Shown one piece after another: positions 58,688 through 64,000 of a stretch of 64,000 nucleotides of DNA; the first letter of the stretch is position 1, and each line of letters opens with the position of its first letter. The notes beneath the pieces are model-generated. The model ran no database searches. It was given only the letters and a program-made list of their open reading frames with translations, and was not told where the DNA came from. The translations under genes and the position numbers were made by a program. The DNA comes from Malachius bipustulatus. Its lineage: Eukaryota > Arthropoda > Insecta > Coleoptera > Melyridae. The DNA lies in contig OU342634.1 of the NCBI GenBank assembly GCA_910589415.1, positions 17,977,144 to 18,041,143 on the forward strand, written 5' to 3'.

Positions 58688-60352
58688 TATTTTTGATAAT
58701 AAATGTTACATATCAATTATTGCATTGACTATTGTATTAATATTCATGTTATTTCATTTCGTAATATTAGAGGAACCGTCCAGTTAACATTTACCCGGAG
58801 TTTTTTAAGTTATAAAACGTGAGAGCGACAATTTTTTTCTTATTTCGACAAACTTGGGTATTAGTACCAATAAAAAAACGACAATTATTAATGAGGTGGA
58901 TCAAGCTGCGCCCCCCATTTCTCGAATGTAAAATATAGACAGTGAGAAAATTAGGGGTTTTTGTTAATTATGACCACCGAGCAAAAATTTAAGGCTGCAA
59001 AAACTATATTTTTTTAATTCTCAAAAGAGGTCAGAGAAAAAGTCAAAAAAATAAAGAAAAAATATTTATGGTACAAAATAAGTATGTAATATGAGTAACC
59101 AGTAACAAATTTCGGATAAGCTAATTGAAAGTAAGCAATTAGTTTTTTATGTCCGTTTATTTACGCGCGATGAGCATGAAGAGCATGGAGAGGTAATTTG
59201 ATTTGCGCACTATTTTATTCAATTAGTCTGTGGGGCGATCAATTAGGAAGGCGAATCTGAAATCTCCACTCGGGGGCGAAATTTCTTAAGGGGGGGAGGG
59301 CTAAAAAATCGAACCCAAGATACACAATTGCGCGTTTTTTGATAGCCAGTAATTAGCCTTTAATTCCTAGACAAAAATTTACCTGTTTTTAAGATTGTTT
59401 ATTAAAAAAAGGTAATTTCTAGCTGAACTCCTCGCGCGGTAGTTTTGAACAAAAAAAAACTTCAATGCCATCCCCCACCACGAAAAAATCTGGAAAATGG
59501 AAATCTTAATTAGAATTAACTCATAATTACCCCATAAATAGCCTGCTGTACATTCGGACTGGCAAAATTTTATGTTCGAGAAGTGAGTTAGGGGGGGGGT
59601 ACACAGATTTTTCATAGGGTTTTCCATATTATGTAATTTCTGAAGTTATCAGTTGAAGCTACCATCTACATTTTCCGTCTTCACCCCGCTGTAAGAGATA
59701 ATCGAGGAGATAATATTCATCCACCCCTCCTCCCTTCATGGGTATTTGGGAGGAGTTGGATGCATCTATATTTATGTCGAGACTTTAAAAAATTACTAAA
59801 TGCAGTTCTACCTATTTAGAAACAGAAGAAATCAGTTTATCGAGAAAAATTTGTCAAAGACGAATTTGTTTAAATTAATTTAAAATCAAGAACCAGAAAG
59901 CTTCAGGAAGGAGACAATAGAATTTAAACTTTAAAATAAATCTGTGTTGATGATTTATGCATTGTCTTGTTACAGCTTTATTGCATCCTTTGTCGAATAT
60001 CATTAATTTGTATTCTAATTCGCTCCGAGACGGCGAACAGCTCTGATCGATTCGCCTTGAATTGTAAAATTTTCTTTTACAATCATTGCAAGGTTTTTAT
60101 TCAAATCAAACTACGAATCTGTTAAACCGGTAAAAACTAGTCTGATTGAAATTTCTAATTTCTAACAATATGTTTATGCTTCCTATTCTTCTAGAAATTA
60201 GAACCTTAATTAGAACGCGGTCTAAGAATTATTGTTGTTAACTGAGAAAACTTCCGTCCAAACTTCTTTTATAATTTTCTGTTCGATGCTTAAACGCTTA
60301 AAATTTAATAGACAGTAGGGAGCGACGTTTTTTTTTCTCTCATACTGGATGA
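58688..60352. other. AT-rich DNA with G-runs
   Basis: No gene supported. Short G/C runs recur (GGGGGGGAGGG at 59293, GGGGGGGGG at 59591, CCACCCCTCCTCCC at 59720). A stem CTCCTCCC...GGGAGGAG lies at about 59726-59755. Confidence 0.5.
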
Positions 60353-60783
60353 CTGGGTGTCTTTCTGAAAATTATCTACCCTGAATATTGGCGTTTCGTT
60401 TCGAGGAAAATCCTGAGACTGATAAATTTTTGTTTCTCGCAGGACACAAATTTAACCTTGACGCAGCAAACTCCTAAGATGACCCCAGCTCAAGAATTTT
60501 AAATGAAGACGGGGAGGGGGGTCAAGCAACTTTTTTGAAAGGTAATTTTCATTTGAAAGGTAATTTGATTCTTTATACGACTGTAATATAATTGATTTTA
60601 GGTGTGTCGAATTTTTTTTTAGTGCCAATTAATTAATTTGTGAGTAATGTCAGCAGAAGTCAGAGTTGGTGTTTTGTTTTGAGGAAAGAGGAAAATCCCG
60701 AGACAGGTCTATTTTTGACACCAAATTTAAAACAAAACACCAACAAAGTTATTCAGGGGGAAAGTTTTCAAAAAGACACCCAG
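60353..60783. mobile_element. MITE, 431 bp, CTGGGTGTCTTT ends
   Basis: CTGGGTGTCTTTCTGAAAA on the left and the complement of the right end, CTGGGTGTCTTTTTGAAAA, begin inverted arms. They go on through CCCTGAATA, GTTTTG/GTTTCG and GAAAATCC.GAGAC. TA follows the right end; the left flank reads GA. The interior also holds a mirrored GTGTTTTGTTTT.A pair at 60672-60742. Confidence 0.75.
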
Positions 60784-60914
60784 TATAATAATTAAATTTT
60801 ATTATTCTAACCTGGGCGCAGCGTAAACCGAGCACAGAGAAGTGTGAAAGAACGACTGTCTTATTATGATTAATATAGGTATAAATAAAGTTAACATACA
60901 CAAATATCCGTATA

Positions 60915-60985
60915 AAGAGTGGGATTCGAACCCACACAACAGCAGCTTAACCCGAGATACCACCGACGGCTCCATTGAGTCACAT
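60915..60985 (-). repeat. tRNA-like Pol III module (SINE or tRNA pseudogene)
   Basis: On the minus strand there is an A-box-like TGACTCAATGG (60982-60972), a perfect B box GGTTCGAATCC (60932-60922) and a good T arm with GTGGG/CCCAC stem. The anticodon region does not fold convincingly and no acceptor stem pairs, so it is not called a functional tRNA. Confidence 0.55.
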
Positions 60986-60989
60986 TTAT

Positions 60990-63344
60990 ATTAATCAATA
61001 GAAGATAGTTAGATACTTTGTTATTGTTTATTGTTACATTGTTCCATCTTCCAGGTCATTCAACCTATTCCTTATAAATCTGACATTAGTGTAGAAAAAA
61101 ATCTGATTAACCACAAAATTTGAATTTTATACAATTACAGTCGTCCATTATGATTTAAAAACATTCCTAATCCTTTAAAGAAATAAAATCCAAGAATGTA
61201 TGATAAAATATTTCACAAGCAAAAAGAATAATAATTCTATTTCCGAGGAGGTCTGCGATAAAGACTTTTTTCCCACTTTCAGTGACAGCCAGCAGGTGGC
61301 AGTAATGTCACCGTTAAATTCAACCATTATTAAACGTCGAGTACACAACCAAGTAAGTATGAATGCTGTCACCTGAGGGGGAAGCTGTCCAACTTCCGTC
61401 TCAGAACTTCCATTGAAATGATATAAAATGCAATGCAGTCATTTTGACACTTTTATTCGAAACGTGGAAAAGCAATTCCGTTTCCGGGGTACGTCAAACT
61501 GTGACATTGATGTCAAATATAAACTAGAGAAATTGTTCTCATATTTTTTTTTTTATAAAGAATAACATAATATTATTGATATACATAATACACCCGTGAA
61601 GTTATCTCAGAGTAGAGCTGGAATAAAAAGAAATATCAAAATTTCTTAATAAATAATTTGAAATTAATTATGCCTTCATTACCTGCACAGCAAAATTTCT
61701 TTGGATCTACCTAGATGGATACTTAAATCGGAAATTCTAATTCTACCAATAAATGAAAAATAGAGATGCCACCGCTCGGGATCCGATTCAGGTTTTGGTC
61801 ATTCGGCCAGTTTTAGTTACCCGGTTTCGGCCCAAGATTCGGCCAGCTCTGACACCGACGACGATATTTCCTATAAGATAAGTTTAAAATTGCTACACAA
61901 TGAAGCAAAGAAAACTGCTCTTAATAACAGGACCGCAGATGGTATAGCGAAGTAATTTACACATTAAAATGAGATCTGCAAAAAAATATCTAAAAAGAGT
62001 TTCATTTAACTTTACTATGCATTAAGAGCAATCAGAGGTATGAAATAATTCGTATTATGCAATAATTTGGTATTCGGGATCTGGTTCAAATATCCGTTTT
62101 TTTTTTCAAAAACATACTGCATTCCTACTTATATACAGTGGCTTGTCCGCAAACTAGTTTCTATGATCCGGTGGTTCTTCGAACAGTCCGAGTCCACTGC
62201 AGTAATTATATAAATTAAGTCATGTATACTCATAATATGTACTTAATTTGCAACAACAGTAAAATGATGAACTCTTGCCAAGGCTCAAAAAGTAGATCTG
62301 TCGTTAACCTTTTTTCTGTCACAATTATATGTATGTTGGTTAATAATTACACATTTCTATCAATCAAATTATTTGGCAACATTACTCAAGCCTCTTAGGT
62401 ACTATACAATAATAAGAAAGTATCACAACAAACTTTGCATAATTATTACTTCGAATCCATTATGAAAAAAACTCGAGCTATTCTAATGCATTCCTAGATT
62501 ATAAAAACGGCAGCTGCCGAAAAAACGAAGTTTCTCAAGACTTTACAAAAAAACTTACCGGTATAAATATTTTCACTTTGTTTATTTAATGTATAATGAT
62601 GAAAGGAGAAAATAAATTATTTACTTAGGAAACATACCGCGTGTTTGCCTAAAGAGTATTATGTCCCCAATAAATAATGGAGACCTATAAACTACGAATT
62701 CTTGTTACTTGTTAGTAAACACGAAATATGCCAATAAAACATTTTTCTGATTCATAAGTTACCGATTCAGGTTTAACTAACTACAAACATAAACAGCAAA
62801 CATAAAAAAACAATAAAAGATTGAATTATCATTGAAAACAACTTGTTTTTTATAGAATGATTTGCTCCACATAATTTTTTGTAAAATTGTGTTGCAATCT
62901 GCTTCGTTCTCCTTTTTTATAATTTATATTTTCAGTAATTTTTGCCCCAACTCAATTTTTGATACACAGACTGGAAACTTATAAATAGGTCATAGGATTT
63001 TAAATTGCAAATTCAGTTTTGTGACAGTAAGATCTCCATTTTCAGTTAAAACACTTTACTAATTAATTTTCAAATTTGCACTCATTTACAGGTTTTATTG
63101 ACATTGTGGATTGTTGTCATTGTGTAATAACGAAATGTATAAAGCTAATTAGGTAGATTTAATTTCTATTAATTATTTAATATCTATACTGCCCTGTTAA
63201 AACCAACTGTCGTAACTAACAGAATTGAAGTTTCGAGATATTAAATGTTTCGTGTTTTATTGGATGCCGTCCGTAATTTTAAAGGTACCTTTACTACAAA
63301 AACTGCTTTCTTGGTTTAAAAAAATTGACTATTTCATAGTATAA
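60990..63344. other. AT-rich unannotated DNA
   Basis: No gene or complete element recognised. 61785-61860 has repeated ATTCGGCCAG words (GTCATTCGGCCAGTTTTAG; AAGATTCGGCCAGCTCTG) in less AT-rich sequence. Confidence 0.55.
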
Positions 63345-63348
63345 ATTA

Positions 63349-63700
63349 TACAGGGTGTCCCGTACCCAAGCAGCAATGAAAGACACATTTTGGGCAATGT
63401 GTCGACACAGTTTCGACACATGATTTTGGACACGACACATTTTAAAGACACAAAGTCGACTTTAAGACCACTTTGTGTGGAAAATGTGACCGAAGTGGTG
63501 ATGAAAACGAGTACCAAAATGTGCCCATATTTTGCCCACTTAATGTGCCCTGATTGTTGCTAAAATGCGCCCATAATATATCGTATATGTTCCCAAAATG
63601 TGCCCACAATGTGCCCGGTAATGCGACCGAAATGTGCCCGAAATGTGCCCGGTAATGCGACCGAAATGTGACCGATTTAAGCCCAAAAGTGTTTATAATA
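63349..63700 (+). repeat. degenerate GACACA / AATGTGCCC array
   Basis: After a CAGGGTGTCC end at 63349, words like CGACACATTTT recur to about 63480. Then AAATGTGCCC, AATGCGACC or AATGTGACC words recur at least nine times to 63690. Within it, GGTAATGCGACCGAAATGTG occurs twice (63630 and 63652 region). The period is irregular, so this is a decayed minisatellite or an element rich in internal repeats. Confidence 0.65.
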
Positions 63701-64000
63701 TTTGGTTACCAAATGGTCGCCGTTTGTTCCAAATTGTTGCTAAGGTGCTGTTTTGAGTCACAAAATGAAACCAAATGGACTCACACTGTTTCTGATTAGA
63801 AACAAATTGGATACAAACTAGATACAAGAAGCAAGTATACCTAGGTACTTGTAAAGAATTAAGCGCATAAAATGGTTTTGCGTATACCTACATAATATAT
63901 TGTTATGAAATACTTCCACTTTAATCGAACATTTCTTGTATGTATTGCCTCAATTTTCATTGCGAACGAAATTTCATTGATGATTATAATCAAGATACTT

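Overview
This window looks like non-coding DNA from an arthropod nuclear genome, most likely an insect. It is strongly AT-rich, dotted with GGTA/TACC short repeats, and packed with short non-autonomous DNA transposons, long fold-back palindromes with TA-CAGGGTG-type ends, tRNA-like Pol III modules and AT microsatellites. I found no gene I can defend. Open frames are short (the longest about 125 codons), none matches a protein family I recognise, and the longest ones cross palindromes or repeats. The stretch is best read as intergenic or large-intron sequence. The order of insect cannot be fixed from the sequence alone.

Layout. 1-7.8 kb: unannotated AT-rich DNA with weak degenerate repeats. 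7.8-9.6 kb: a palindromic element split by a 1.43-kb hAT element with a perfect 8-bp target duplication, and a second hAT-like element inside it. 10.5 kb: a 219-bp MITE with CAGCC ends. 13.4-14.9 kb: a palindromic element, then a GC-richer island that may be an old LTR. 16.3-19.75 kb: a palindrome, a GC-rich unique block, a tRNA-like module, and copy A of a composite repeat containing an AT microsatellite. 20.2-20.75 kb: two weak exon candidates. 21.0-23.2 kb: a cluster of fold-back repeats. 25.5-28.3 kb: a 2.8-kb hAT element (8-bp duplication) carrying a nested Harbinger-like MITE (TTA duplication). 28.6-28.8 kb: an ATTTCCACT minisatellite and a SINE-like head. 29.3-37.3 kb: copy B of the composite repeat, with its AT microsatellite apparently opened by about 5.5 kb of DNA that holds several MITEs. 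At its right edge is a perfect 133-bp-arm hairpin (35301-35576), the most striking object in the window. 37.3-40.4 kb: a second ATTTCCACT minisatellite, then the 5' end of a decayed LTR retrotransposon (LTR, tRNA-Leu-type primer site, SAP-like gag relic). 43.6-53.7 kb: more palindromic elements, including a nested pair with a 3-bp duplication at 50.4-53.0 kb. 57.9-58.7 kb: a 122-bp tandem array abutting a MITE. 60.3-61.0 kb: a MITE and a tRNA-like module. 63.3-63.7 kb: a degenerate AATGTGCCC array.

The elements do not form a pathway. They record successive insertions: three nested pairs give clear relative ages, several families recur two to four times, and the long inverted repeats would fold into double-stranded RNA if transcribed. 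All family assignments rest on termini, target duplications and internal symmetry read by eye; no database search was possible.
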